Notes: generated from the sequence alone by a model not told the origin. 64,000 nucleotides of DNA from Garcia nutans (GCA_947685225.1 CANTUV010000031.1:72025001-72089000); one strand, 5' to 3'; positions 10,257 through 22,518 are shown, counted from the first letter of the stretch. Numbers and translations are program-made.

Positions 10257-12504
10257 TGTGAGTGGGGATTTTTGCCCCCACTCCCGGTGGAATAGTTCTT
10301 GCGACTTCGACACTATTTAGGCTCGGGGCCTTAAAGAACACGAACCTAAGTCTGGAGAAAATGGAGTCACCACCCGGACGGGCTGGGAAAAAAGGAATGC
10401 GTGGATGACTCGACCTAAGGAATCCCCAACTCCCTAATGGGTTCAGAAAGTTGGGTACATATGGGGAAGGTGAGAAATGGCCCAGCACCCCCACAACTCC
10501 CGGTTCATTGGAACTGGCCTCTTTTACAGGTCTTAATATTATAAAACTCTTAAGTATAACAATATTATCCATATTACACACAATAATTGAAATAAAGCAT
10601 CGATATATTAGAAATCAAAACAATGTCCAAACAAAGCAAATAAATGGACACTCATCCAATGATGGAAACATGTCCTTGCATCTCATGCCTAAATAAGACA
10701 CCCACCGAAAGGTAGAAACATGTCCTTTACATTGGTTCTAAAATAGAAAAACAATTTAAATTACATGATATGTAACTAATGAGGTACCCACCAAGTGGAA
10801 ACATACCTCTTACACATTTGGAAATCTAAATAAATTGATAAAAGTAAATAACCATTCGTCATAAATAAATTATTCATCAAAGGTATTAAACATCAATAGA
10901 AAGTAAACATCCATCCATTATAAATTAAATAAACCAAGCATTGAACTTAAATAAATGAAAGCATATAAAATAAATCAAAGCATAATCAAATATAAAATTG
11001 AATAAGGCAAATAAAAATTCAAATTAAGGCTACTATTTCTATTTAAGATTCTTTATTTCATGTGTTTAGGGTTTTGGAATTTATGGAATTAGGCTACTGT
11101 GAGATTTTAAAGGAATTAAAATAGTTGAAAGTTTTATGATTTAAAAAGTTGGTAAAGTTTTTTTATTAACCAAATTAGGGTTTGTGATGTATAATCATGA
11201 AATTAGGTTTTGGACACTTTAAAACACTTAGATTTTGTGATTTATGGTTACTGAATTATTATTTTGAGCTTACTGTGTTTGAATATATTTATATGGTTTT
11301 TAAAGTTTAATGGATTTGGGTTTAGAAAAATTAGGGTTTAGGTTAGCTAGTTTAAGGTTTATTATTTAGTTTTAAAGTTGAATTAGGGTTTTAGAATTTT
11401 TGAATTAGGGTTTCGGTGAATGTATGAGGTTTTAGAATTTGGAACGACAATTGATAATTTTATGAAGTTTTATGAAAATAAACAAAATGATTTAAAGTTT
11501 ATAGAAGCAAAAAAAAAAGTTTTTAGGACTTTTGGAAAGAAACAGAACTTAATTCTAGGGTTTTGAAAATTTGGAAAAGAAATTAGGGTTTTTGGGTTTT
11601 GAAGAAACAAAACTAACAACTTTAAACTTTTTGGAAAACAAAGCAAACAATTAAGGCTTTTAAACTTTAGAAAAGGTGAATTGAGGTTCAAGGGTTTTTG
11701 AATTAAAAGAAACAATGGGATGATTTAGCTACTGTGAAGAATAGAATTTAAACAATTGATGCATACCTTCGTTTGTTGGTTCCACCAAAATTTCTTCTTG
11801 GATGAACAAAGTCAAAGACAAGCTTTGCTACCTTTGAATTACTTGAATTGTTTTTTTGCTCTCTCAAAAAAATAGCTTGATTCACTGTCTTTCCTACTTA
11901 GTTTCGATCTAAATTTTTCTCCCAAATTTGATCCAATTTTTTATCAATTTCTCCTCCAATTTCTTCCTTCCTTTTTGTGTTGTTTTTGGTATTATTTATA
12001 GGAGAATTTAATGGTTCATTCCTAGTTATTCATGGAAGCTAATATTGATGAGAAAAGGAAATTGAAACCTAATTGCATTAGGTTTCGAAAAAATTTGCGT
12101 CGAAATAATTTCGTTGGCGAAAAAAAACAGCTGCGAAAAAATTATGTTGGCAAAAAAAAAATTGCCACAGTTGGCTGTGGCAGGGGCGAGGATTGGCCTG
12201 CGGGCCATTTCGGCCTTAGGAAATTCCTGCCGGCGAAATGGTCCACGACCATTCGTCCCGCGCTGGTTTTCGGCGACAATTTTTTCATCGCCGATTTTTA
12301 TTTTTATTTTTATTTTTATTTTTTGATTTTTATTTGTTTATTTTTATTTTTTATTAATAAAAATTAGATACTAAAGCAAAAATTATTTAATTAAGATAAC
12401 AAAAATTGTTTTGGACTAATTAAAATATATTGGACAACACAAAAATTATTTTGGACTAATTAAAATATATCGGAACGGATTGGGTCAAAAATTAAGGGTC
12501 TGCA
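10257..12504 (-). repeat. 3' LTR of TATa (minus-strand TAT element)
   Basis: On the minus strand it starts TGCAGACCC and ends CTCACA. It matches the TAT1 LTRs (22519-24721 and 33742-35915) in length (2.2 kb) and content, including the conserved 3' block with ARTIPPGVGAKIP-like coding potential seen in all three copies. The minus ORF at 10240-10581 is therefore LTR sequence, not a gene. The left neighbour (GCTAG, 10252-10256) would be one target-site copy; the partner is not in the window. Confidence 0.9.
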
Positions 12505-12518
12505 GTTTGCCCCCTGCT
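12505..12518 (-). other. Polypurine tract of TATa
   Basis: Reverse complement reads AAGCAGGGGGCAAAC directly before the LTR start. The same tract precedes the TAT1 3' LTR at 33729-33741. Confidence 0.8.
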
Positions 12519-12589
12519 TGAATGATCTGAGACTTTAGTGAAAGAGAGTGAAAAGCAATAAGACTTAATTTTTGAGATAGTTGAGGTTT

Positions 12590-13152
12590 TTGGTTCTTGA
12601 CCCAGTTCAAGTTCTGGACTAAAGGATAATTCTAGGTTCTGGACTTAAGGATAATTTGTGTTCTGGACCCGAGCTAAGTTCTAGACTTAAAAGAGATTCT
12701 AGGTTCTGGACCTAAGGAAAATTTGGGTTCTGGACCCGAGCAAAGTTCTGGACTTTGAAAAGATTCTAGGTTCTGGACCTAAGGGTAATTTGGGTTCTGG
12801 ACCCGAGCTAAGTTCTGGACTTAGAAAAGATTCTAGATTATGGACCTAAGGGCAATTTGGGTTCTGGACCCGAGCTAAGTTCTTGAACTTAGAAATAATT
12901 TTAGGTTCTGGACCTAAGGGTAATTTGAGTTCTGGACCCAAGCTAAGTTCTGAACTTAGAAAAAATTCTAGGTTTTTGACCTAAGGATAATTTGAGTTCT
13001 GGACCCGAGCTAAGTTATTGAACTTAGAAATAATTTTAGGTTCTGGACCTAAAGGTAATTTGGGTTCTAGACCCGAGCTAAGTTCTGGACTTAAAAAAGA
13101 TTCTAGGTCTGGACCTAAGGAAAATTTGGGTTCTGGACCCGAGCTAATAATT
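12590..13152 (-). repeat. TCTGG-loop mini-palindrome array of TATa
   Basis: About eight or nine degenerate units of roughly 66 bp. Each has three small palindromes sharing the centre TCTGG but with different complementary arms: GGGT/ACCC, TAGGT/ACCTA and CTAAGT/ACTTAG. On the element's sense strand the centre is CCAGA. It is the counterpart of 33056-33665 in TAT1 and sits between the PPT and the accessory ORF. Confidence 0.9.
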
Positions 13153-13264
13153 TTTTTTTTCAAAAAGTTTGGCTAATATTTATGCACGTCTTCTCCTTGC
13201 CCCTTGCGTGTAAAAATATTATAGACACACAAGCATTTAAATATTTAAAGTGAATAATTAAATT

Positions 13265-13535
13265 TACTGTTTATTTACTATGTAATTACAGTCCATGCAC
13301 TATTTACTATTCATAAATAGTAAATTTACTATTTGTAAATAGTAATAAATAGTATTTACTATTCGTAAATAGTCGGAAATAGTATTTACTATTGAAAATG
13401 ATAAGTTTACTATTCATCAATAGTAATACTATTCATAAATAGTCAAATATACTATTTATCAATAGTAATACTATTCGTAAATAGTAAATATTACTATTCA
13501 TAAATAGTAAAGTTTACTATTCATGAATAGTAAAA
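13265..13535. repeat. AT-rich palindromic array (TACTATT/AATAGTA)
   Basis: Around ten irregular units of TTACTATT then CATA or CGTA then AATAGTAA. Each is an inverted repeat, spacing about 20-25 bp. It lies between the TCTGG array and the plant-mobile-domain ORF of TATa. Confidence 0.85.
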
Positions 13536-13676
13536 CTAACTTTTAAATTTTTATTTTTTTGCTTGCCGTTTCTCTATATAAAGGAGCTGATTCTTTCAAT
13601 TTTATTCACAGCAAAACTTTCAAATTCTATAATTCTCTCAAATTTCTTTCAATTTTAGCACATATTTTTCAAAAAC

Positions 13677-14775
13677 AATGCATGCTTCGAGGTCAGGGAC
13701 TCATTCTAATGCCGAGTTATTGGAGTTTATTCGGCATCATGAAGATAGAAATATAGATATACTAGCCAGGATGCCGCTCCATTGCAGTTTCAATGAAAAG
13801 AGAGAGGTAATTTTTTTCTCTTTCTTTTCCTTTTTTTCCTTTTTTTTTTCCTTTTTTATTTTTCTTTATTTTTCTTTATTATTTTTGATTTTTGATTTTT
13901 GATTTTTTTTTATTTTTGTTAGATTTTTTCTTTTTTTTTCTTTTTTATTAAGTTATTATTATTATTTTTTATTTTTTATTTATTTATGTTTTTATATTAT
14001 TATTTATAGAAAATTTAGGAAGAATAAATTAATTTAAACAAATAGAATAATATGTGCTTACCTGGCTCCGTGTAAGCATGATCGTTGTGTTGTCCGGGCT
14101 GGAGGGTGTATTTACAAAGCCCGATAATAGTATGATGTAGTGCCTTCTCGGGTAAGGCAGATTATCCGAGATTGCAGCTTTGAGCAGTTCATCTTACAAT
14201 TGCCGTCCGAGGAATATCAGATAGACCGGAGCATAGTCCAAGCACTTGCAGAGCGATGGCTGGACACAACCCACACTCTTCACTTGCCCATTGGAGAGAT
14301 GACAATTGGTTCGGTTGATTTTACTGCTATAACCGGCCTTCGATATGATGGTCTTTCGGTTCCTCTGACTAATGATATTTTAACATTTGAAGAAATTCAG
14401 GAATTAATTTGTATTGAACCATCATATAAAGGGCCTTTTAAGATAAAAATCGAGCCAATTCGTAGTTATTAGATGAACTGCGAAGGACGGGTTGGCAGAG
14501 ACACGGCCGAACAGTATGCTCGAGGATTTTGTTATATCTGCTTGGGTCGACCATCTTAGGCAGCACTGAATCCTCTATCCACTTGTTAGTGTTGAGTGTC
14601 CTTTCTTATTTCAGAATGGTACCATCTTCTAGCTGGGGCGAAGCTGGTCTCGCGTGTCTTTACCACAGTCTTGATAAACTTTGCCGAAACAAGAAGTCTT
14701 TTGTCGGCTTGATGGTGGTTGTCGAGGTATTCTTCTTCTACCAATGTCAATTCCACTCTTTTCTTGCATGAATTT
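13677..14775 (+). pseudogene. Plant mobile domain (PMD/MAIN-like) antisense ORF of TATa
   Basis: The strand is opposite to its host TAT element. An opening segment starts at ATG 13678 and runs to a possible splice donor (GAG|GTAATT, about 13807). A T-rich stretch of about 320 bp follows. The 14140-14472 frame then reads the PMD signature LAERWLDTTHTLHLPIGEM and VDFTAITGLRYDGL, known from MAIN-like proteins and from transposable elements. After a TAG at 14470, the second half continues frameshifted at 14529-14771 with a WGEAGLACLYHSLDKLCR block, where PMD proteins have D-W-G-A-LA-LY. Athila1 truncates the right end. TAT/Ogre elements are known to carry antisense accessory ORFs between pol and the 3' LTR, which fits this position. 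Domain call strong, intron call weak. Confidence 0.8.
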
Positions 14776-16456
14776 TGTTTTATTAATTTTTGTCATAAAA
14801 TTTCTATTTATTTATTATGATAATTATTGTTTTCTTCATGCATTTTGGTTGTTTTAATCTGTTTATTTAGTGATTTCAACAATTTGGTAGTTTTTAATTT
14901 ATCCCATTGTTTAGATCATTTTTGTACTAGTTTTTAGTGCGATGTTTATGTGTTTTTAGTTAATGTTTCATTTGATTCTTGTTTAAAGTTTGTTTTAAGT
15001 GTTTATTTTAGGTTAAAGTGCAAAAACTCCCTTGTAAGATCAAAACAAAGAAAGAAGAGCATGAATCAAGCAAGACATGGCTAAGCCAAATCAAGCTTGG
15101 CCGTGTCACCTCAAAGAGATTTTGGCAGAACTTGACACGGCCAGGAGACACGGCCAAGCCACTGGCCGTGTCTCACCTAAAGGGTAAAACCAAAGAAACC
15201 AAGAAAGAAAGGAAAATTTGGCAGAAGCTGACACACCTAAGAGACACGGCCAAGCCACTGGCCGTGTCACTCTCATCTCCATAGAACAAGGAAGAACCAA
15301 AGGAAAGAAATAGAAGCTGACATGATGGCCAAGCCACTGGCCGTGTCACATGACATGGCCACAAGCTTGGCCGTGTCACTCCATGAGGCCAAAGAAAGAA
15401 AGAAAGCGTGAATTTTTAGCCAAGGGATTTGTATAAATAAGAAGATTAGGGCAAGAGAAAGGGATCTACTACACCTTCAGCCGTTCTACACTATTCTTTA
15501 AGTCGTTCTCTATTTTTCTCTGGGAATTTTTCTCCAAAACAAGAAAACTATAGAAGATTGATTTCACTTTCAGTCAAACACTCTAGATCAAATTAGTTCT
15601 AGCCATTACATTATTCTTTTAGCAAATATCTGAGCAAGAGATTCTTCAGAAGTCAAAGGAAAATTGTAATTAGGTTTTGTTCTTTAACTCTATCTCTTAA
15701 GCTTCATTGAAATTATATTTATGAATTCTCCAATGTGTAAATTAATTCCTTTGAATTTTAATGAGATGAATTTGTTTGATATCATCATTATGAACTAATT
15801 TTGATCTAGTCTAGGGTTTGTATGGATCTACTATGATTGTATGAAATGCTTATTACTCTTAACTGATTTATTTCTTTTATCCTTAATTGAATGGATAAAT
15901 GTTAATATATAATTGATTGGCCACCAATTATGTGTTTTAGGTATTTAGATGAAGGATTGAGAAATGAAATCTAATACTGGAATAATTGAATTAGGGACTT
16001 AGGTGAATTAGAAATATAAGCCTAAGGAAAAGATCATTTTGATTGTAGTAAGATTTATTGAAAAAGGTTTGAATGCGAGAGCTTATTTCCTTATTTGATT
16101 AATTAAGTTGCTTGAAATATGATCTTTGAAATTAAATCAGTTGAGAGGAATAGCCATTCATACATATAAATTAGTAGAGAAGTGCAAACCCTAGGCTTTT
16201 CTATTAAGTGAATCAATATAATTGTTTAGTTTTCTTTCATTGTTATAAATTCAATTCCTTTCTGTTTTCATTAGTTGTTCATCAATTTAATTTTATAAAT
16301 CAAAGATTATTAATTGATAATTTGTTTATTACGATTTGATAAATAATTAGCTTATCTAGCTTTCTTGTGAGACGACCTTGAGGTGTTCACCGAAATACTA
16401 TAGTAGCCTCGTATACTTGCTAGTGTAGCTTTAGTAGTGTTTATTAGAGCACAACA
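14776..16456 (+). repeat. 5' LTR of Athila1
   Basis: Starts TGTTTTATTA and ends GCACAACA, 1.68 kb. It aligns by eye with the Athila2 LTRs (36893-38576 and 43046-44733). An Athila PBS follows. A palindromic array lies at 15080-15385. Confidence 0.9.
15080..15385. repeat. GACACGGCCA / TGGCCGTGTC palindromic array, Athila1 LTR
   Basis: Several units in which arms GACACGGCCA and TGGCCGTGTC, perfect inverted repeats, flank a 6-base centre (AGCCAC). Partly degenerate copies occur nearby. The small ORFs here on both strands are by-products. Confidence 0.9.
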
Positions 16457-16462
16457 AGTTTT

Positions 16463-16480
16463 TGGCACCACTGCCGGGAA
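16463..16480 (+). other. Primer binding site (tRNA-Asp type), Athila1
   Basis: TGGCACCACTGCCGGGAA, close to the TGGCGCCGTTGCCGGGG site of Athila elements, complementary to the 3' end of tRNA-Asp. Confidence 0.85.
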
Positions 16481-16615
16481 AGCTAATCGGCGTAATTGTT
16501 TATTAGTCATATATATTTTTTAAATTATTTTTCATTGTTTATATTTTATTTTATTTTTCTTTTGCTTTAAATAATCCCTTCTTTCAAATATTTTTTTTAT
16601 ACAAGGTAGGAGATC

Positions 16616-18240
16616 ACTCGGAGGAGAGCTTTGCCAATTTATTTTAGAAATTCAAAGAGTGAAAAGGAGTAGAGAAGAGATTGAACTGTATACCGTGTTT
16701 GACACGTAGGAGGAAATTTTTGATTTTGAGTCGAATACTGCGCAATCTACCAATATGGGAGACGAAAGGCAAAGAACTATGAGGGATTTTGCCAGACCTG
16801 TCATTGGGACTGCCACCTCATGTATAAGATTGACAGATGCAGCAAGAAATTACAAGTTGAAGAATATCCATTACAACATGTTGCCATCTTTCTATGAAGT
16901 TCCAAATGAGGATCCTCTAAATTTTATCTGGGATTTCTACTCCACCCTCAACACATTTCCATTGGGAGGACTAACAGAAGACCAGTTGAGGATGAGGTTT
17001 TTCTCGTACACATTAAAGGATAGGGCAAAACGCTGGCTTATGATGTTGCCTGAAAATTCTTTGACAACTTGGGAGCAAGTATATAACAAGTTTATGGGCA
17101 AATTTTACTCACATCAGAAGACAGCTGAATTAAGAGGAAAAATAGCTACATTTGCTCAATTCGATAGAGAGACATTTCGTGAGGCTTGGGACAAGTTTAA
17201 GATGTTGCTAATCCAGTGTCCATACCATCATTACTCACTTCAACTGCTGAATCAGTTTTTCTACGATGGTCTAACCCAGCAATTTCAGAATACTGTTGAT
17301 AATGCAGCTGGGGGAGCTATGGGAGAAAAGACAGCAGAAGAGACTTATGAGATCTTTGAAATGTTGGGAGCTAATTACGAACAGAAAAGTGTAAGAGGAA
17401 GAAGTAAAGGGGTAAATCAAGTGGAAGCCAACAGTGAGATGGTCAATTAGATAGCTAAATTGACAAGACAAGTGCAAATGCTGAATTTGAAGAACAATGC
17501 TTTTTCATCCACTAAAGAAGTATGTGGAATTTGTGGAACTTTTGTGCATGGATCAAATATATGCCCCTCTGCATATGAGTCTTATGGAAATGAGGCTGAG
17601 CAAGTTAACGCTATGGAGGGATATCAACCAAGGGCTTGGAATGATCCTTTCTCAAACACTTACAATCTTAGTTGGAGGAATCATCCAAACATTTCATGGG
17701 CAATAAATAATTCTCAACAACCTTTCCATTTGCTCCAAAGACAAAATCAACCGCCAGGACAATTTTCAAATCAAGGGCAGCCTAAGAGAGACAGTTTGGA
17801 GGATAGTTTATATGCTTTTATCCAAGCCAGTACCATGAATCAAGAGATGAATAACAAAAGGTTGGATTCATTGGAAGCGTCTTTCAAGAAAGTGGAGACC
17901 CAAGTGGGACAACTTGTGCAACAGATGCAGATTCAACAGAAAGAAAAATTTCTAAGTCAACATGAGCAGGCACAAGTAGTGACTGTTCTTAGAAGTGGCA
18001 AGGTAATAAATAATGGTGTTGGATATAATTCTATGAATGCAGGTGATCAAGAAAATGAAAAAGAAGGAGAACCAGAAGACAAGGGTGATGGAGAAAAATC
18101 AATGGAGAAATCTCCTTCAGCAGATTTACACAAGGCAAGTAATCCTTACCGGCCACCTATACCATTCCCCAGTAGATTGAAGAATGATAAACAAAAGAAG
18201 TAATTTTTAGACATCTTCAACATGCTGTCTAAGGTAAGTA
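16616..18240 (+). pseudogene. gag: Athila1 gag
   Basis: Athila-type gag. The main frame is open at 16755-17450 and 17460-18203. The first part is the capsid (DPLNFIWDFYSTLNTFPLGG, then RAKRWLMMLPENSLTTWEQ), typical of Athila. The second part has a CGICGTFVHGSNICP finger-like motif (about residues 20-35 of that ORF) and a Gln-rich linker with a coiled-coil-like segment before the protease. Two stops, TAG at 17448 and TAA at 18201, replace Gln codons present in Athila2 (CAG, CAA). A further TAG near 16707 breaks the N-terminal region. The 18203-18260 stretch is frameshifted: relative to Athila2 about 10 bases are missing. Confidence 0.9.
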
Positions 18241-18730
18241 TTAACTTACCTTTACTTGAATATGTCGGCTTATGCCAAATTCTTCAAGGAATTGAACACC
18301 AAGAAAAAGAGGTATGAGCCAAATGAAAAGGTGATAGTATTAGAGGTAGCCAGTGCTATTTTGCAACATAAACTACCTCCAAAGCTAAAGGATCCTGGCA
18401 ACTTTATAATTAAAATTACTATGGGTAATGGAAAGGGGACTGATGGCATGTGTGATTTAGGAGCCAGTGTTAATTTGATGCCTTACTCTGTGTATCTTGA
18501 GTTAGAACTTGGGGAACTTAAACCTAATAAAATGGTCTTGCAATTAGCTGACAGATCTTGTAGATTCCCGAAAGGAATTATAGAAGATGTTTTAGTTAAG
18601 GTTGGTGGGTTGATAGTGCCCATGGATTTTATAGTCCTTGACATGGGAGGAGATAACCCTACACCATCCGCACAAACTATTCTACTGGGTAGGGCTTTTA
18701 TGGCTACGACCAACACTTGATTGATGTTAA
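18241..18730 (+). pseudogene. pol: Athila1 aspartic protease region
   Basis: The 18256-18720 frame carries the Athila protease: CDLGASVNLMPYSVY (Asp-x-Gly active site, about residues 67-80) and the later ILLGRAFMATTNT stretch. A one-base deletion relative to Athila2 at about 18717 ends the frame. The protein would cut the Gag-Pol precursor. Confidence 0.85.
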
Positions 18731-19905
18731 AAATGGTAAATTGTCAATGATTGTCTTGGGACAAAAGGTTGAATTTTCTATTTTTAACACTTCTCATATT
18801 CCTACAACTACATTATATGAGAATTGCTCTCTAATTGATTGTATTGACGCAGTTGTTTCAGATGTTTTCTTACAAACAGGTTCTTTGGATAAATTGGAGC
18901 TGGCACTGACCTTAGATCGTGACTTGGAAATTTTTGACTCAGAAGTAGCCAATTGCATTGATACATTAGAAAGTGCTGAAATAGAGGAATTTAAAGAGAA
19001 ACCATCATTCGAGCTCCCCTCCATCCAAAAAGAAGAGAATAATCCTTCACTTGAGTTAGAGCTAAAAGAGTTGCCTAAAAACCTGAAATATGTATTTTTA
19101 GGAGATCACAGCACCTTACCTATGATAATTTCTAGCGAACTTAGTGAAAGGGAAGAGATGAGGTTGGTGAGTGAATTAAAAAGATTGAAAAGAGCTATAG
19201 GATGGGGATTGAGTGATATTAAAGGTATTAGCCCTTCAATGTGCATGCATAGAATTATCTTGGAAGAGGGAGCTAAACCTGTGAGAGAGACCCAAAGGCG
19301 CCTTAAGCCAAACATGAGTGAAGTGGTTAAGAAGGAAGTGCTTAAATTGATTGATGAAGGAGTGATATACCCAATAGCCAATAGTGAGTGGGTTATCTTA
19401 ATACATGTAGTGCCTAAGAAATCAAGAATCACTGTGGTAAAAAATGAAAAGAATAAATTGATTCCTACTAGGACTACCATTGGGTGAAGAATGTGTATAG
19501 ACTATAGGAAGTTAAATAATGCCACAAAGAAAGATCATTTCCCTCTTCCTTTTGTTGATCAAATGTTGGATAAACTTTCTAGACACTCTCACTATTACTT
19601 TTTGGATGGACTTTCAGATTATTATCAAGTGACGATAACACCAGAGGATCAATCCAAGACCACTTTTACCTGCCCTTTTAGGACTTTTGCATTTCGGCGT
19701 ATGCCCTTTGGCTTGTGTAATGCGCCTGCAACTTTTCAGAGATGCATGATGTCTATTTTCACGGACATGATAGATGACTTTATTGAGGTATTTATCGATA
19801 ATTTTTTTTTATTTTTGATGGCTCTTTTGATAATTGACTCAGTAAACTTGTTCTTATGCTTGAAAGATGTATAGAATGTAATCTCACTTTGAGTTGGGAA
19901 AAAAG
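18717..19905 (+). pseudogene. pol: Athila1 reverse transcriptase
   Basis: A linker frame (18717-19487) leads into RT: KKEVLKLIDEGVIYPI, then after a TGA at 19485 (TGG Trp in the family) RMCIDYRKLNNATKKDHFPL, FRRMPFGLCNAPATFQRCM, and a catalytic box reading FIDN at about 19790-19801. Active RTs have Y/F-x-D-D, so the second Asp is Asn here. A frameshift near 19800-19860 follows. Not active. Confidence 0.88.
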
Positions 19906-20812
19906 TCATTTCATGGTTACTCATGGTATTGTATTAGGCCATATTGTGTCTAGTAAAGGGATTGAGGTGGATAAAGCTAAGGTAGAGTTGATTGCTAGTT
20001 TACCCCCACCTACCTCTGTTAAGGGAATAAGAAGCTTTCTAGGGCATGCAGGTTTTTACCGGAGATTTATTAAAGATTTTTCTAAAATAAGCCAACCATT
20101 GTGCCAGTTGCTTGGAAAAGATGTTCCATTTGTATTTACTGCACAATGCATGCAAGCTTTCAATTCCCTTAAGGAAAAATTGACTAGCGCACCGGTAATT
20201 GTAGCTCTTGTTTGGTCCTTACCTTTTGAAATTATGTGTGATGCATCGAACCATGCAGTAGGAGCTGTCCTTAGGCAAAGGGTTGAGAAATTTTTGAGAG
20301 TGATTTATTATGCTAGCTTGACCCTAAGTAGCACACAAGTTAATTACATAACAACTGAAAAAGAAATGCTAGCTATTGTTTTTGCCTTAGATAAGTTTAG
20401 AGCTTATTTGATTGGGTCTAAATTATTATGCATTCAGATCACGCAGCTTTAAAATATCTTTTGACCAAACAACACGCTAAACCTCGTTTAATTAGATGGG
20501 TACTATATTGCATGAATTTGATTTTCAAATCAAAGATACTAAGGGAAGTGAAAATGTTGTAGCTGATCATTTATCTAGGTTACCTTTCTTTAATGAAAAT
20601 CTTGCATCTGATAGCATTCATAGAAATCTAGAAGTATTTCCTGATGAGCAGTTGTTTGCGGTAATGAATTTACCATGGTTTGCAGATATTGCTAACTATC
20701 TTGCTTGCGGTCTTTTGCGTTCTGACATGTCATTTCAAGAAAAGAAAAGGTTTTTGCACATGAGTAAATTCTATTTCTGGGATGAACCTTACTTATTCTG
20801 AATATGCAAAGA
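19856..20812 (+). pseudogene. pol: Athila1 RNase H region
   Basis: Continuation of RT thumb/connection (LGHIVSSKGIEVDKAKVE, RSFLGHAGFYRRFIKDFSK) and Ty3-type RNase H (MCDASNHAVGAVLRQR, about 20234-20281; TTEKEMLAIVFALDKFR). A frameshift lies between 20452 and 20496, after which DFQIKDTKGSENVVADHLSR finishes the domain. The last ORF ends at 20801. Confidence 0.88.
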
Positions 20813-21910
20813 TGAGATAGTTCGCAGGTGTGTACCTAAGAAAGAAACACTTAGTGTTCTTCAATTTTGTCATGACCTTCATTGCAGTGGTCATTTTGGA
20901 GGGAGAAAGACTGCTGAAAAAGTGCTTCAAAGTGGATTTTATTGGCCTACTCTATTTAAAAAATGCTCAAGAATATTGTAAGCATTGTGACCGCTGTCAA
21001 AGAGTAGGTAATATTGGGAGGAGGAATGAAATGCCCCTTCAATCTTATATTGTGGTTGAACTATTTGATGTTTGGGGAATAGACTTCATGGGTCCTTTTA
21101 CCAAATCTTTTAGTTATGAATACATATTGGTTGTTGTTGATTATGTCTCAAAATGGGTGGAGGCAATCCCCACCCGAACTAACAATGCTAATGTGGTTGT
21201 TAAATTTGTGGAGGAATACATTCTTAGCAGATTTGGCACGCCAAGAGTGATAGTCAGTGATGGGGAAGTCATTTCTGCAACAAACGTTTTGAGAAATTAA
21301 TGCACAAGTCAGGTGTGAAACACAAAGTGGCGACCCCATACCATCCACAGACTTCAGGACAAGTTGAGACATCCAATAAGCAAATCAAAGGAATTCTAGA
21401 AAAAATAGTCAACTCATCAAGGAAGGATTGGGCAAGTAGGTTGAATGACGCATTGTGGGCATATCGAACTACTTTCAAGACTCCCTTGGGTATGAGTCCA
21501 TACCAATTGGTTTTCAGTAAGGCTTGTCATTTATAAGTGGAGTTAGAGTACAAGGTGTATTGGGCAATTAAGACTCTGAATTTACATTTGGACAAGGCAA
21601 AGAGAGAACATTTTTTGCAAATTTCGGAGTTAGATGAACTAAGGAAGGAGGCATATGTACGAAAGACATTGAGCCTAGGTATGAAGGTCTTGCTCTTCAT
21701 TTCTCGTCTCTGACTATTTTCAGGAAAACTCAAGTCTCGATGGAGCAGTCCTTTCGAGATAACTCAGGTATATCCTTCTGGTGCTATAGAATTACTTACT
21801 CTCGAACGAATGAGACTTTTAAAGTAAATGGACAGAGAGTTAAACCATATAACGAGAGGTTCCAAGAAGTAAGGATTGTCGATAGTACTTTGATCTACGA
21901 TCCTTAATTC
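20813..21910 (+). pseudogene. pol: Athila1 integrase
   Basis: The zinc-binding segment is split by a frameshift; its last cysteines read CKHCDRCQRVGNI. The catalytic core follows: WGIDFMGPF (first Asp), RVIVSDGE (second Asp) and, after another shift at 21300, TSGQVETSNKQIKGIL (Glu). The C-terminal domain (about 21600-21905) is decayed with several stops. Athila2 keeps a cleaner version of this last part. Confidence 0.88.
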
Positions 21911-22518
21911 TTGCAAAAACGTCCAGCTAAGACGACGTTAAAGAACCACTCGATGGAAGGCAACCCATTATTATCATTTTTATCATTTTAGTTTAGTATC
22001 TTCAATTTATTTATTTATTTTCCCTTCTATTTTTCTTTAAGGCTTGATGGTTTGGAGATTGGAAGTGTTTTTATTCTTGCAGAGAACAGGCCAGGAGCAT
22101 TGATTTTAATTGAGAAAAGGAGGACCATCCAGTTCCAACTTTCCTTGATCGCATGTTTATGCTGAAGTCGCGGTATTTGCTTTAGTTGTTTTCTTTCATG
22201 TTGATTATTTGTACGAAAGCTTCACTATGCATGACACAAAAGAGGTTCTTTCTATCTTTTGTTTTGTTTACATTGAGGACAATGTAACTCATAAGTGTGG
22301 GGTAATTTTTAAGCTTCTCTTTAATTTTTGTTTTGTATTCTTTGTGAGTTATATTGTGCGTTTTTCATGGCATAATTGTTGGAAACTTATTTACTTTTCT
22401 GTAATTCTAAAATTACATTTGAGCCTTTAGTATCAACATAGAGATTAGCATTTGAATTCATTCAGGATCAATTTTCATGTTCTGCAATTCATGACATATA
22501 AATCTCTGAGAACCCACC
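21911..22518 (+). other. Athila1 3' untranslated region, left part
   Basis: No gene. It includes the GGAGGCAACCCATT-like block also present in Athila2 (21957-21967 and 41457-41468) and a GAGGACAATG...AAGTGTGGGG motif at 22276-22300. TAT1 interrupts it at the CCACC target (22514-22518). The 74-codon ORF at 22209 shows no recognisable domain and is not an evident env. Confidence 0.75.

Noticed and set aside
10240..10581. 113-codon minus ORF, also seen at 24396-24752 and 35741-35935
   Set aside because: It lies across the 3' part of the TAT LTR in all three copies and is best explained as conserved LTR sequence.
15080..15385. CRISPR-like array
   Set aside because: Units are irregular, without uniform spacers, and lie inside a plant LTR.
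22209..22430. Possible env-like ORF after Athila1 integrase
   Set aside because: Only 73 codons, hydrophobic but without signal or surface/transmembrane pattern, and not kept in Athila2.
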